A DNA stretch of 64,000 nt from HK-STAS-PATE-36 sp964565615 (GCA_964565615.1 CAZMFO010000001.1:39046-103045); one strand, 5' to 3'; counted from the first letter of the stretch, positions 26,391 to 35,404 are shown. Numbers and translations: made by a program. Notes: generated by a model from the letters alone, not told the origin.

Positions 26391-27842
26391 ATGCAAGAAC
26401 CAGACTTTGAAGAATCCTCAAGGCAACAGCCTGAAATAACACCAGCAGAACAGCTTGGGTTGCCAAAACAGGTTAATGTGGTACGCACTTCTGGGGAAGT
26501 TCAAAGTGATTGGCGCGTCCATAGTTTTAGTGATTTTAATGACCCAAATACCAATGAGGTTAACAGATTCGTAAATGTAGTAAGAGCTAACCCGGATGGT
26601 AGGGAGTTGCTCAAGACAGTTAGACTAAGTGATCTGCAACAATGGAACGCTCAGCCAGACCAGCCAGAACTTAATGACGATACGGTTCCTCTAGAGGCGG
26701 GTAGGGTTATGGGCGATAGAGTAAAAGAACCGGACCTTGAGCCCAACAGCGAGATTAAAGAAGCAAAAATCGTCAATTTATCAGGGGATGTAGCATTGAG
26801 AGGTGCTGGCATAGAGCTACCTGAGCCAGTACAGCAAGAAGTGGATAATCCCAGAGTACATAGGGCAATGGTTGAACTCAACGAAAGTTGGGGACTTCCA
26901 GAGGGCACAACCGCAGAGCAGGCGGCAGTCAAGATAGAGACAGAGTTAGAGCGTGTCAACGGGGTTTTGAAGTTATTACATGGATTTGATGGTGTTAGAG
27001 GTTCAGTGGTTAATCAATTGCACGCTAGCTTGAATGAAGGCAAAATGTTGTTGACTGGTTCCGGTAGACGAGCACTGGAAGAGATGGTTTATGACAAACG
27101 ATTTGCAGGCCTACAACGACTAGCTTCAGGCGGAGACAAGGCATTTTTGCCCGCAAAGATTAGTGGTCGGCTAAAAGACTTTGAGCGAAGTCTCAACGGC
27201 TTAAGGTATGGACTTGACGAGATGAATAGTCGCGGACCAAACTTTATCGATACTGAAGGTGCTCAGATTACCCTAAGGTCGTTGCGTCAAATGCCAGAAA
27301 TCACAGCTTTATTGTCTCAGGCGCGTTCGCGTCTTGAGGAGGCTCGCCAGGACCTAGTTGGCTACAAAGAGACAGAGCGAAGTACAGAGACAGAGACGAT
27401 AAAGTATCGTAATGAACGGATTGAGATGTTGTCGCAGGAACTCGTGGGGGAAGTTACACCAGAAAGATTAGAAGAAATAATTCAGGAAACAGAGGCTTCT
27501 ATTACTCTTGAGGTTGGTATGGTTGATGATCCAAATTCACCACACCGATGGTTCGGAGATAGAATTCTTGCCAACACAAATAAAGATCGTGCACGAGTTG
27601 ATATTACCGGACGCCAAGAACATAAAAAAGCATCTTCGAGACGCTATGTTGCCGAGCTTATGGTTGATATGATGAGAGGTATGTTTAGGGCAGACTTGGC
27701 ATATGATGCGATTGTATTGAGCAACAAGAGCGTTGGTGGTGTAAAGCTTGGACAGCATAGAGCGGCAGCTTTGGCGATGCTGTATGGTAATGAATGGCCT
27801 AAGATAGTTGATAAACTTGGCCACAAGGTTGAAAGAGAGTAG
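26391..27842 (+). CDS. Large hypothetical protein, lineage-specific
   Basis: Not recognised. 483 aa, acidic, no signal peptide or transmembrane segment. The first 130 residues are low in structure with many Glu/Pro/Asn. From about residue 150 it is predicted mostly helical (VKIETELERVNGVLKLLHGF, LQRLASGGDKAFLPAKISGRLKDFERSL) with coiled-coil character around residues 300-370. A C-terminal module (AELMVDMMRGMFRADLAYDAIVL) is more hydrophobic. It stands between a terminator and convergent rpmA, so it is monocistronic. A structural or scaffolding protein is possible, but that is a guess. Confidence 0.75.
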   Translation: MQEPDFEESSRQQPEITPAEQLGLPKQVNVVRTSGEVQSDWRVHSFSDFNDPNTNEVNRFVNVVRANPDGRELLKTVRLSDLQQWNAQPDQPELNDDTVPLEAGRVMGDRVKEPDLEPNSEIKEAKIVNLSGDVALRGAGIELPEPVQQEVDNPRVHRAMVELNESWGLPEGTTAEQAAVKIETELERVNGVLKLLHGFDGVRGSVVNQLHASLNEGKMLLTGSGRRALEEMVYDKRFAGLQRLASGGDKAFLPAKISGRLKDFERSLNGLRYGLDEMNSRGPNFIDTEGAQITLRSLRQMPEITALLSQARSRLEEARQDLVGYKETERSTETETIKYRNERIEMLSQELVGEVTPERLEEIIQETEASITLEVGMVDDPNSPHRWFGDRILANTNKDRARVDITGRQEHKKASSRRYVAELMVDMMRGMFRADLAYDAIVLSNKSVGGVKLGQHRAAALAMLYGNEWPKIVDKLGHKVERE

Positions 27843-27898
27843 TATCTAAGAATCACTATAGGAATGTGGTGATTATGTGATAAATCTCAAGCTTTGGT

Positions 27899-28171
27899 TT
27901 ATTCGACGGTAACTTCGGTTCGGCGAACCGACTTGCCGGTAAAGAGTCTAACTTTTCGGGTGTTATACTGAACTACGCCGTCTTTTGAGGCATGAATTGT
28001 AAAGTTTCGGCTCATATAGGTACCTTCGCCCGGTCGTTTTGTAGCTCCGACTTGCCGAACAATAACTTGACCATTTTTAACCTTTTGTCCGCCAAATAAC
28101 TTAACACCAAGTCGTTGACCCGGACTGTCATGGACATTTTTACTACTACCGCCTGCTTTAACTTTTGACAT
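27899..28171 (-). CDS. rpmA: 50S ribosomal protein L27
   Basis: 90 aa. The N terminus KAGGSSKNVHDSPGQRLGVK and RPGEGTYMSRNFTIHASKDGVVQY are typical of L27, which reaches toward the peptidyl-transferase centre. L27 proteins that lack a cleaved leader start directly with a short basic segment, as here. Usually rplU precedes rpmA; here it is absent and an RNA methyltransferase gene lies immediately upstream (1 bp), on the minus strand. Confidence 0.97.
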   Translation of the reverse strand: MSKVKAGGSSKNVHDSPGQRLGVKLFGGQKVKNGQVIVRQVGATKRPGEGTYMSRNFTIHASKDGVVQYNTRKVRLFTGKSVRRTEVTVE

Positions 28172-28172
28172 A

Positions 28173-29348
28173 TTACTTCCTTGCTAAAATTACTAGTTCA
28201 CGACCAACAATCTGATTATCTCGATGATAAATCAAATCCTTATCTTGAGTATGAACAAAACTTATACGAGTATACCCCATATCTGTTAGTCGGTCAAGCA
28301 CCGGCAAGCGTTTAAGTCCATTTTTGGTAAACCAAGCGGGGACAGCTAGGCACATTCTAAAACCCGGCTTAGTTTGTTTGGCGACATTTTGTAAAAACTT
28401 GGCAATGATCGTGTTGGCATCGTTAATAACTTTTTTTAATCTTTCTTGGTTTGGTTCGGTTGAGAAGGGGCTCCCTAGGTAGGTTTCTGTGGCGATGGTG
28501 TCAAATATTTGCCACGAAAAGCTACAACTATCACCAACTTCTAGTAGATACGATTGTTTAAGTTTACTAAATTCGGGGCGCTCACCTAGCCAATCAAGGT
28601 TGATTTTTGCATAGTCAATCATTTTTTTATTAATATCGGTGCCGTAGGCATCGTGTCCCATAATTAGAGCTTCTTGAAGTATTACCCCAGTTCCACAAAA
28701 AGGATCAAGCACCTTTTGCTGTTGATGTGGCGAGGCGAGGTTGATGATTGATTGCGCCAGTTTAGGGGGCAACATACCAACTCGGGCATCTCGCTTGGGT
28801 CGTTTTTGATCGCGCGAGGCGTAAGCGTTGATATTTTGAATCTGTCGGGTTTTGGCAATAATACAATTCTGGCCGTTGCTAGCAATAACTATCTCTAGCC
28901 CAAGAGTAGAGGTTAGCTTGTTGTAAATGACTTGTGCAGTATTTAGGGTAATGGTTTTATTTGGAATAATCCTTACCGAACGATTTTCCGCTCTTAGCTT
29001 GTTTTTAATCTGTAGCCCAGTTGCACTAAGGGTTCTGGGGTTGGTCGTCAGCCCATAAACACTAAAACCAAGATTAATTTTACCTGCCGGCAAGGTAGAG
29101 GTCAGCTTAATGACTTCGTCGGAAACCAATTCTGCTACAGAGTTCCAAGAAGTTGTTTGCGTTTGAGCTAAAACCTGACAAACTTTTAGGGTACCACCCA
29201 AGCAATCAAGGCGAACTTCTTGATACGGCTGGTTAATAAGTGCTGTTGTTTGACCATAGGGCAAAAGATTATTGGCTCCGAAGATACTTTCTAGTTCGGC
29301 TAATGAAATGGGCGGTTGGCGACCAAGAATCAATAAACTCTGATACAT
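28173..29348 (-). CDS. Trm11/UPF0020-type RNA guanine-N2 methyltransferase-like protein
   Basis: 391 aa. An N-terminal THUMP-like region is followed by a Rossmann methyltransferase. The pattern YASRDQKRPKRDARVGMLPPKLAQSI and SAM loop VLDPFCGTGVILQEALIMG followed by GTDINKKM are typical of UPF0020/Trm11-like proteins. The expected catalytic DPPY-type motif is not clear: the region reads DTIATETYLGSPF, so the target atom is uncertain. tRNA G10 is the best-known target in archaea. Co-transcribed with rpmA. Confidence 0.8.
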   Translation of the reverse strand: MYQSLLILGRQPPISLAELESIFGANNLLPYGQTTALINQPYQEVRLDCLGGTLKVCQVLAQTQTTSWNSVAELVSDEVIKLTSTLPAGKINLGFSVYGLTTNPRTLSATGLQIKNKLRAENRSVRIIPNKTITLNTAQVIYNKLTSTLGLEIVIASNGQNCIIAKTRQIQNINAYASRDQKRPKRDARVGMLPPKLAQSIINLASPHQQQKVLDPFCGTGVILQEALIMGHDAYGTDINKKMIDYAKINLDWLGERPEFSKLKQSYLLEVGDSCSFSWQIFDTIATETYLGSPFSTEPNQERLKKVINDANTIIAKFLQNVAKQTKPGFRMCLAVPAWFTKNGLKRLPVLDRLTDMGYTRISFVHTQDKDLIYHRDNQIVGRELVILARK

Positions 29349-29369
29349 ACTAGCTTATAGTATACCTGT

Positions 29370-29375
29370 TATAAT
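29370..29375 (+). promoter_or_regulatory. -10 box of the YbhN-like gene
   Basis: TATAAT then AGGATTATCT then ATG at 29386 (gap 10 nt). It lies in the short divergent gap with the minus-strand methyltransferase gene. Confidence 0.62.
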
Positions 29376-29385
29376 AGGATTATCT

Positions 29386-30426
29386 ATGTCAGAAGAAAAA
29401 AAGCAGAAGCGCTGGAAGATGATTGTTAATGTTGTGACGCTTTCGGCACTAGGACTGCTAATCTATTTAGTTAGGAATGATGTAGTAGAGACTATTAATA
29501 AGATAGATGATATTCGCTGGTGGGTGTTGTTATTGATGGTTCCTGTGCAAGCTCTTAATTTTTACACCTACACACTTATGTATTATGGTTTGTTGCGGTT
29601 TCTTGGTTTTAAACTTAAAGTCCGAGAACTGTTTAAAATAGCGTTGGAGCTTAATTTTGTAAATCATGTTTTCCCAAGTGGGGGCGTTTCTGGGTTCTCG
29701 TATTTTAGTTTAAGATTACGACCACTAGGTGTTACAACCGGGACATCCACACTTATTCAATTAATGCGCTTTGTTTTGGTTTTTGTTTCGTTTCAGGTTT
29801 TGTTGGTAGTCGGAGTGCTGGCTTTAGCCTTTTCTGGTGCCGTCAATAATTTTGTGATGTTGATATCTGGATCAATAGCTACAATGTTGATAATCGGAAC
29901 ACTCATTTTGGGATATGTTATTGGTAGCAAGCAACGAATTAATATGTTCTTTACAGGTATAACACGGCTCATCAATAAGTTGGTTAGTGTTGTTCACCCC
30001 AAAAGACCAGAGGCAATAAGCATAGATAGAGCCCAAAAAGTCTTCCGCGAACTGCACGAAAACTATCTATTGTTAAAAAAAGACCTCAGTGCTCTTAAAA
30101 AACCACTAATTGATGCTTTGTTTTCTAACATTACAGAGATAATAACTCTGTATCTTGTGTTTGTGGCGTTTGATTTTTGGGTCAATCCCGGGGCGGTGAT
30201 TTTGGCCTATGCCGTAGCTAACTTTGCCGGGCTGATTTCTATTTTGCCCGGTGGTGTTGGAGTTTACGAGGCTTTGATGACCGCTGTACTAACCTCAACA
30301 GGCGTGCCTGCTGGTGTTAGTTTTCCGATAGTCTTAATGTATCGGATAACTACTATGATTATGCAGTTACCGCCGGGATATTTGTTGTACCATAAGGCAG
30401 TGCAAGAAAACGCAATTAAGCTATGA
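29386..30426 (+). CDS. Polytopic membrane protein, UPF0104/YbhN (lysylphosphatidylglycerol flippase-like)
   Basis: 346 aa with about seven or eight transmembrane helices. Family features include HVFPSGGVSGFSYFSLRL near residue 95-112 and the C-terminal block FAGLISILPGGVGVYEALMTAVL. This matches the integral domain of MprF without the synthetase part, so it is probably a lipid flippase-like protein; substrate unknown. It overlaps xseA by 4 nt (ATGA). Confidence 0.85.
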   Translation: MSEEKKQKRWKMIVNVVTLSALGLLIYLVRNDVVETINKIDDIRWWVLLLMVPVQALNFYTYTLMYYGLLRFLGFKLKVRELFKIALELNFVNHVFPSGGVSGFSYFSLRLRPLGVTTGTSTLIQLMRFVLVFVSFQVLLVVGVLALAFSGAVNNFVMLISGSIATMLIIGTLILGYVIGSKQRINMFFTGITRLINKLVSVVHPKRPEAISIDRAQKVFRELHENYLLLKKDLSALKKPLIDALFSNITEIITLYLVFVAFDFWVNPGAVILAYAVANFAGLISILPGGVGVYEALMTAVLTSTGVPAGVSFPIVLMYRITTMIMQLPPGYLLYHKAVQENAIKL

Positions 30427-31541
30427 ATAAAGATATGGTTTATCAGGTTACTGACTTTGTGGCGATTTGTAATCAGGTTTTAGAGGTGGCTTTTGGGAGC
30501 ATTCAGATTAGCGGAGAGCTGGCTAGTTTTAAAGTGAGCAAGAACAAGTGGCTTTTCTTCAACATTAAAGATCAGTATTCTTCATTACGTTGTTTTGGAA
30601 CAGTCAATGAGCTACCGGGTCCTCTTGAGGATGGAATGACAGTAATTATTAGTGGAACACCAAAGCTTCATCCAAAATATGGGTTTAGCGTTACGGTTCA
30701 GTCTATTAGATTATCTGGCGAGGGATCAATAAAAAAAGCTCAAGTCTTGCTGGAGCAGAAGCTGGCAAAAGAGGGGCTATTTGATACCACACGAAAAAGA
30801 ACACTACCGTTTGCACCCACAAAAGTAGGCCTAATAAGCTCATCAGAATCTGCTGGCTATACAGATTTTATGAAGATCGTTAACGAGCGATGGTCGGGTT
30901 TAGAGATTAAGCTAATTGATGTCCTTGTTCAAGGAGAAGACTCGCCGAAGCAAATTATCCAAGCCGTCGATTATTTTAATCAGCACCATCCAGAAATTGA
31001 GGTATTGGTGATAACAAGGGGTGGGGGAGGCGATGATGATCTTCAGACCTTTAATCACGAAGGAGTTGTTAGGGCAATCTCGGCAAGTCGTATTCTTACA
31101 ATGGTAGCTATTGGTCACGAGAAAGATGTTACCTTAGCTGAACGAGTGGCTGATGTTCGAGCAAGCACTCCTAGCAATTGTGCCCAACTGCTGGTGCCAG
31201 ATAAGTTGGTAGAGCTAGAGAAGTTACTAGCCGTAAAAGATCAGCTGGAGGTGGGTGTGCTTCAAAACTTGGCTCAATGGGCAAACAACTTGCAGAAGGC
31301 GGGACAGCAATTGAGCGAAAACACTTTTGTCTCGTTACAACAACAGAGTAGTAGCTTAGCTTTAAGAAGTCAGATACTAGAAGCATTTAATCCAACTGTC
31401 GCTTTGAAGCGAGGCTATGCCATCTTGCGATTAAATAATAGGGTAATTAAATCGGTTAGATCACTGCGGTTGGGGCAAATGGTTGGACTAGAGTTGTATG
31501 ATGGTCAGGCCGAAGCAACCATAACTAGCATTGCGGGATAG
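30423..31541 (+). CDS. xseA: Exodeoxyribonuclease VII large subunit
   Basis: 372 aa. The N-terminal OB domain is seen in ISGELASFKVSKNKWLFFNIKDQYSSLRCF, followed by GLISSSESAGYTDFM and the catalytic-domain signature VLVITRGGGGDDDLQTFNHE, then AIGHEKDVTLAERVADVRASTPSNCAQL. A C-terminal coiled coil ends in FNPTVALKRGYAIL. With XseB it degrades single-stranded DNA from both ends. It is somewhat shorter than the E. coli subunit because of a shorter coiled coil. xseB lies 620 bp downstream, after one unknown gene. Confidence 0.94.
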   Translation: MNKDMVYQVTDFVAICNQVLEVAFGSIQISGELASFKVSKNKWLFFNIKDQYSSLRCFGTVNELPGPLEDGMTVIISGTPKLHPKYGFSVTVQSIRLSGEGSIKKAQVLLEQKLAKEGLFDTTRKRTLPFAPTKVGLISSSESAGYTDFMKIVNERWSGLEIKLIDVLVQGEDSPKQIIQAVDYFNQHHPEIEVLVITRGGGGDDDLQTFNHEGVVRAISASRILTMVAIGHEKDVTLAERVADVRASTPSNCAQLLVPDKLVELEKLLAVKDQLEVGVLQNLAQWANNLQKAGQQLSENTFVSLQQQSSSLALRSQILEAFNPTVALKRGYAILRLNNRVIKSVRSLRLGQMVGLELYDGQAEATITSIAG

Positions 31542-31579
31542 TTTAGATTATAATCTCCGTAACGAAAGCGAGAGATTTT

Positions 31580-32140
31580 ATGGATTTATCAATATTTGAG
31601 GCTGGCAGAGAGATTTTAGCTTGGCACAATCAGAACAAATTTGCCGTATGGCAAACGGCACAAGAAGAGAAAGATCGCAAAATTGAGGAGACTAAGAGAT
31701 TGCACAAAGAGAGACTTGCCAGAGAACCTCTTGACTTAGCTCTAAAATTAATCGAAAGGCACGAAGAGGCTGTTGGTAAAGGCCTGGTTTTAAACAAAGA
31801 CGACTACAGATTTGCACTAAAAGATTCCAGCAATAATACCTGTGTCTGGCTTCGACTTAAGCCGGCATACTATTTACCCGTAGATGTCCCCCAATTACAT
31901 TCTATAGAATTTAGCTTAGGTATGGTGGATGTGTTTGGTTATCAATCCGAACATCACTTGGCTACAGCAGTCTATGGTTCTGATAACCCTAAAGAGGGCA
32001 CTTTGATACACGAGCCAGGAGTACGAGCAGATATTGTAGATCCAGATAATGACCAGAGCTTGTTGAGTGCAATTATACGCGAGGCCTCTATGTTGCAAGG
32101 CATACCAATTCTGCCTCTCAGGCCTCCTATAAATGAGTAG
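31580..32140 (+). CDS. Hypothetical 186-aa protein between xseA and xseB
   Basis: Not recognised. Residues 20-60 form a charged helix or coiled coil (TAQEEKDRKIEETKRLHKER), and the rest looks alpha/beta (FALKDSSNNTCVWLRLKPAYY, HSIEFSLGMVDVFGY). No membrane segment. TATAAT at about 31547-31552 and GAGAG before the ATG give it its own promoter and ribosome-binding site. The location inside the split xseAB locus does not by itself show a role in exonuclease VII. Confidence 0.7.
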   Translation: MDLSIFEAGREILAWHNQNKFAVWQTAQEEKDRKIEETKRLHKERLAREPLDLALKLIERHEEAVGKGLVLNKDDYRFALKDSSNNTCVWLRLKPAYYLPVDVPQLHSIEFSLGMVDVFGYQSEHHLATAVYGSDNPKEGTLIHEPGVRADIVDPDNDQSLLSAIIREASMLQGIPILPLRPPINE

Positions 32141-32147
32141 GCTACAG

Positions 32148-32153
32148 TATAAT
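32148..32153 (+). promoter_or_regulatory. -10 box of xseB, leaderless arrangement
   Basis: TATAAT then AGAGTGT then ATG at 32161 (gap 7 nt). Confidence 0.68.
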
Positions 32154-32160
32154 AGAGTGT

Positions 32161-32352
32161 ATGACCAAGATTAATTACAAACAACTCAATAAAGAGCTGG
32201 ATGAGATATTGGCAAAATTACGATCTCCAGATTTGGATGTAGATGATGCTGTACTACTTTACCAACGGGGTATGCAGATTACTAAAGAACTAGAATTGTA
32301 TATCAAAAACGCCACAAACAAAGTAAGCAAAATAAAGGCAAAGTTTGAATAA
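32161..32352 (+). CDS. xseB: Exodeoxyribonuclease VII small subunit
   Basis: 63 aa helical hairpin typical of XseB: NYKQLNKELDEILAKLRSPDLDVDDAVLLYQRGM followed by ELELYIKNATNKVSKIK. It multimerises on the coiled coil of XseA. It is 6 bp before a membrane-anchored methyltransferase gene. Its own TATAAT lies directly upstream, uncoupled from xseA. Confidence 0.92.
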   Translation: MTKINYKQLNKELDEILAKLRSPDLDVDDAVLLYQRGMQITKELELYIKNATNKVSKIKAKFE

Positions 32353-32358
32353 CTACAT

Positions 32359-32859
32359 ATGATCCTAGTCTGGAATATAATTTTGCTAGTTGTCTTTTTG
32401 CTATTTTTGTCTTTTGCTTTTGTGATTGCCTTTGGGGCACCGTATTTGCCAACTTTAAAGAATAGAGTTTCGGATATTGTTAAGCTGGCAGAGCTTAAAT
32501 CTGGACAGACCGTACTAGAGCTTGGTAGTGGTGACGGTCGGGTTCTGCTAGCATTTGCTAAGCAGGGAATAAATGTCGTCGGCTATGAACTTAATCCAGT
32601 TTTGGTTTTGTATTCTAAGATAATTACTTTTAAGTATAGGAGCAAGGTGCAGGTTAAGTGGGGTAATTATTGGAAAGAAGAGTGGCCAGATGCAGATGTG
32701 GTTTTTGTGTTTTTGTTGCAAAGATATATGCAAAAACTAGATCAGCAAATTATCCAAAGATACTCTAAGGGAGTAAAGCTCATTAGTTTTGCCTTTAAGA
32801 TACCGGGTAAAGCAATTCGCAGGCAAAAAAAAGGTATGTATTTGTATGATTACAATTAA
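32359..32859 (+). CDS. Membrane-anchored SAM-dependent methyltransferase
   Basis: 166 aa. One N-terminal transmembrane helix (ILLVVFLLFLSFAFVIAFG) precedes a class I methyltransferase fold with SAM motif VLELGSGDGRVLLAFAKQG and acidic loop VGYELNPVL. The post-II motif YMQKLDQQI is present but short. A close match is the FAM173/ATPSCKMT-type lysine methyltransferase architecture (TM helix plus small Rossmann domain); substrate not known. Confidence 0.82.
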   Translation: MILVWNIILLVVFLLFLSFAFVIAFGAPYLPTLKNRVSDIVKLAELKSGQTVLELGSGDGRVLLAFAKQGINVVGYELNPVLVLYSKIITFKYRSKVQVKWGNYWKEEWPDADVVFVFLLQRYMQKLDQQIIQRYSKGVKLISFAFKIPGKAIRRQKKGMYLYDYN

Positions 32860-32898
32860 TGATTGAAAAAGGCTAGTCGGTAGGTTAACATAAACATT

Positions 32899-33576
32899 AT
32901 GGTATTGATATCAAAACTGTCAAGGAACCAACAGGGCGTCATCAATGCCTTATTGATCCCTTTGATATTGATGACGATATTATTCTTGTCGGTAAGTGGC
33001 TTTGCTATATGGGCTTTTACTAGCCGACAAGAGTATAAAAATAACACAGACGGTATCGTTGCTAAACAGGTTGAAATTGCCAAGAAGGAAACTGCTACTC
33101 AAAAAGACAACGAATTTATCGAAAAGGAGAAGAACCCCTTAAAACAGTATCAAGGTCCTGCGTCGTTTGGCAGGGTATCTGTTGAGTTCCCAAAAACATG
33201 GAGTGCTTATGTGGATGATACCGGCAAAGGCAGTTTTTCTTTGGATGGATATTTTAATCCTGTTACTGTTCCAGGTGTTCAGAGTGGTTCCTCTTACGCT
33301 CTAAGGTTACAGGTAGTCAATAAAGAGTTTTCGGAAGAAGCGCGTAGCTATGATAGTCAGATTAAGAGTGGTAAGGCGCGGTCTTCGGCATATAGTGCCA
33401 AGAAAGTACCCGGAGTAGTAGGGATTAAGATAGAGGGCGAGATAAGTAGTAAACAGCAAGGAATTGTAATTTTATTGCCTATTAGAGATAAAACAATAAA
33501 GATATTTACAGAGTCCGATCAGTTTTATAATGATTTTAACAACATTATTTTGCCGAACTTATCATTTACGCCCTAG
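32899..33576 (+). CDS. Membrane-anchored hypothetical protein with extracytoplasmic beta-rich domain
   Basis: 225 aa. A type II signal-anchor spans about residues 16-38 (LLIPLILMTILFLSVSGFAIW). After a charged linker the outer domain (about 80-225) looks beta-rich (GRVSVEFPKTWSAYVDD, YALRLQVVNKEF) and resembles the PsbP/Mog1-like or DUF-type domains on many anchored proteins, but I cannot assign a family. No Cys lipobox. The region preceding it is 40 bp and holds no strong ribosome-binding site. Confidence 0.7.
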   Translation: MVLISKLSRNQQGVINALLIPLILMTILFLSVSGFAIWAFTSRQEYKNNTDGIVAKQVEIAKKETATQKDNEFIEKEKNPLKQYQGPASFGRVSVEFPKTWSAYVDDTGKGSFSLDGYFNPVTVPGVQSGSSYALRLQVVNKEFSEEARSYDSQIKSGKARSSAYSAKKVPGVVGIKIEGEISSKQQGIVILLPIRDKTIKIFTESDQFYNDFNNIILPNLSFTP

Positions 33577-33621
33577 TTGTTCGGCTGGTATCATTTAACT
33601 AGTGAGGAGTATGATAGTTTA

Positions 33622-34332
33622 ATGACCAGCAAGGGTAATTTTGATAATAGCCAGCAGGCACTCGGTCTATTGTATAATGTTGCCGAAGACTTAAAAGTAC
33701 CGTTTTATAGAATACTTAATGAGCTAACTGTTGGAGAGTGTGATTACGGACATAGTCAAGCACATATTATTGCCGAAGCATCGCTAAAGATGCTCGATAG
33801 TTACTTAGTTAGCACTCAAATCTACACAGGTCAGCAAACCCTTGTTATAGAGCCGGTATCTGCCCATGCAATTCTTTACGACACAGGGCAACAACTATCT
33901 AATTTGGCTCGCTTGCATAATTTTGATATACAACTAAATATTCAACGCAATGTCGGACAGATTATGGCAAACTACCAGGCATTACAATCTGCAATTACTA
34001 GTATCGGCTATAGTTTTTTGTATAATTACGATGCCTCAAAACGCAACAAGAAAACTCTTTTGCTTAGCTTGCAGGCAAAACAAAATAGGGCAGAAATTGG
34101 GGTGTATAGTAGCGACAGTTATTTGTCGGCCAATAGTTTACAAAGAGTGCGCCAACTGCGAGGGCGTGCTCGGGTTCCGATTACAGAATTTTCGCACGGC
34201 AGTAGTAGCGGTTTAATCATTGCCGATGAATTATTTAATGTTATGGCTACCAAGATGCAAGCCAGCAAGTTCAACAATTTGCGTGGGGTAAAAGCATCCT
34301 TACTCCCCAGCAGGCAGTTGAGTCTAATATGA
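33622..34332 (+). CDS. Degenerate histidine-kinase-like protein
   Basis: About 236 aa. A helical pair (AEASLKMLDSYLVSTQI) occupies the place of a HisKA region without a clear phospho-His motif. The C-terminal part resembles a HATPase fold in outline (QALQSAITSIGYSFL for the N box, GSSSGLIIADELFNVMA for G2), but key Asn, DxGxG and GxGxG residues are missing. It overlaps the pseudo-receiver gene by 4 nt. GAGGAG at 33604-33609 supports this ATG; a TTG at 33577 is possible. Assignment rests on fold-like pattern and neighbour. Confidence 0.55.
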   Translation: MTSKGNFDNSQQALGLLYNVAEDLKVPFYRILNELTVGECDYGHSQAHIIAEASLKMLDSYLVSTQIYTGQQTLVIEPVSAHAILYDTGQQLSNLARLHNFDIQLNIQRNVGQIMANYQALQSAITSIGYSFLYNYDASKRNKKTLLLSLQAKQNRAEIGVYSSDSYLSANSLQRVRQLRGRARVPITEFSHGSSSGLIIADELFNVMATKMQASKFNNLRGVKASLLPSRQLSLI

Positions 34333-34724
34333 CAAACTCCTCAAATAAGCCACTTGATATTTTTTTGATAGAACCCGACGGTATAATTGGGGAGCTGTTT
34401 CAAAAAGCGTTGACAGTAGAGGGTTATAAAACAAAATATGTTACTTCTGCACAGCAGGCCGTCGAGTTTTTAGACCGAAGAAAAGTAAAGCTGATAATTT
34501 TAGAGCTTCAATTAAGGCTCCACAACGGAATAGAGTTAATAAACGAAATACGATCTTATCCAGACACAAACGATATTCCGGTTATCGTATTATCTTATGT
34601 CCCAGAACAAGATGTTTCTGCCTTGATCCAGACAAGGCAATATAAAATAGTTAAGTACTTATACAAACCTCAGACATCATTTAGTCGTTTACTTAAGGCA
34701 ATAAAAGAAGTGTTAGATAAATGA
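34329..34724 (+). CDS. Receiver-domain protein with Glu in place of the phospho-acceptor Asp
   Basis: 131 aa CheY-like fold. Where the functional receivers in this window read LLLDVMMP or MISDIMMP, this one reads LIILELQLRLHNGIELI, with Glu at about residue 59. The acidic pair VEDD is changed to IEPD. The Lys of beta-5 remains (YLYKPQT). It is therefore probably not phosphorylated and may mimic a permanently active state. Coupled by ATGA overlaps to the degenerate kinase before it and recO after it. Confidence 0.8.
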   Translation: MTNSSNKPLDIFLIEPDGIIGELFQKALTVEGYKTKYVTSAQQAVEFLDRRKVKLIILELQLRLHNGIELINEIRSYPDTNDIPVIVLSYVPEQDVSALIQTRQYKIVKYLYKPQTSFSRLLKAIKEVLDK

Positions 34725-35404
34725 GGCAGATTGTAACAACCGGAGTTATTCTGGGCAGAACAAATTATCGGGAGGCCGATCGCATACTTAATGTTATTAC
34801 GCCAGACAATGGTAAGGTACATTTGCTGGCGCGTGGAGTAAGAAAGGTAAAGAGCAAGCTAGCCGGTGGTATTGAGTTTTTTAGCATTAGTTCGTTGAGC
34901 TATATTATGGGGCGGGGGAGCGTTTCAACTTTGACATCAGCTAGGCTTCAGACACATTTTAGCAATATAGTTTTAGACTATTCGCGAACAATGGTTGGTT
35001 ACGAGATATTAAAGATTATAGATAAATCAACACAAGATAACTGCGAAGAAGCCTACTATCATATATTGATACAAGCGTTAATGTATCTCAATAATACTGC
35101 TGTTGATATCAATGTAACAAAATGTTGGTTTTTTGCACAGCTACTTAAGACGCTTGGTCATTATCCAAATACAGAAACAGATAGTAGCCAAGAAAAGCTA
35201 AAGGTTGAATTAAAATATACTTTTGATCTTCAAGAGATGAGTTTTGTTAAAAGCAGTAAAGGAGAATATAACCATAAGCACATTAAATTCTTGAGGTTGT
35301 TAATTAAAGAAAGCCCCCAAAAATTGCAATCTATAAGAGATATTGGTGGTATATTATCACCTGTTTCGGAGCTACTTTTAAATTGTTTAACTTACCAAAA
35401 TTAG
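34721..35404 (+). CDS. recO: DNA repair protein RecO
   Basis: 227 aa. The N-terminal OB domain pattern is clear: VTTGVILGRTNYREADRILNVITPDNGKVHLLARGVRKVKSKL read in parts, then FFSISSLSYIMGRGSVSTLTSA. The C-terminal helical domain lacks visible zinc cysteines. RecO loads RecA on SSB-coated single-stranded DNA in the RecFOR pathway. Its 4-nt overlap with a pseudo-receiver gene is an unusual partnership. Confidence 0.88.
   Translation: MRQIVTTGVILGRTNYREADRILNVITPDNGKVHLLARGVRKVKSKLAGGIEFFSISSLSYIMGRGSVSTLTSARLQTHFSNIVLDYSRTMVGYEILKIIDKSTQDNCEEAYYHILIQALMYLNNTAVDINVTKCWFFAQLLKTLGHYPNTETDSSQEKLKVELKYTFDLQEMSFVKSSKGEYNHKHIKFLRLLIKESPQKLQSIRDIGGILSPVSELLLNCLTYQN

Noticed and set aside
27843..27898. 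AATCAC/GTGATT inverted repeat between convergent genes as terminator
   Set aside because: The stem is only 6 bp with no T-run on either side; too weak to call.
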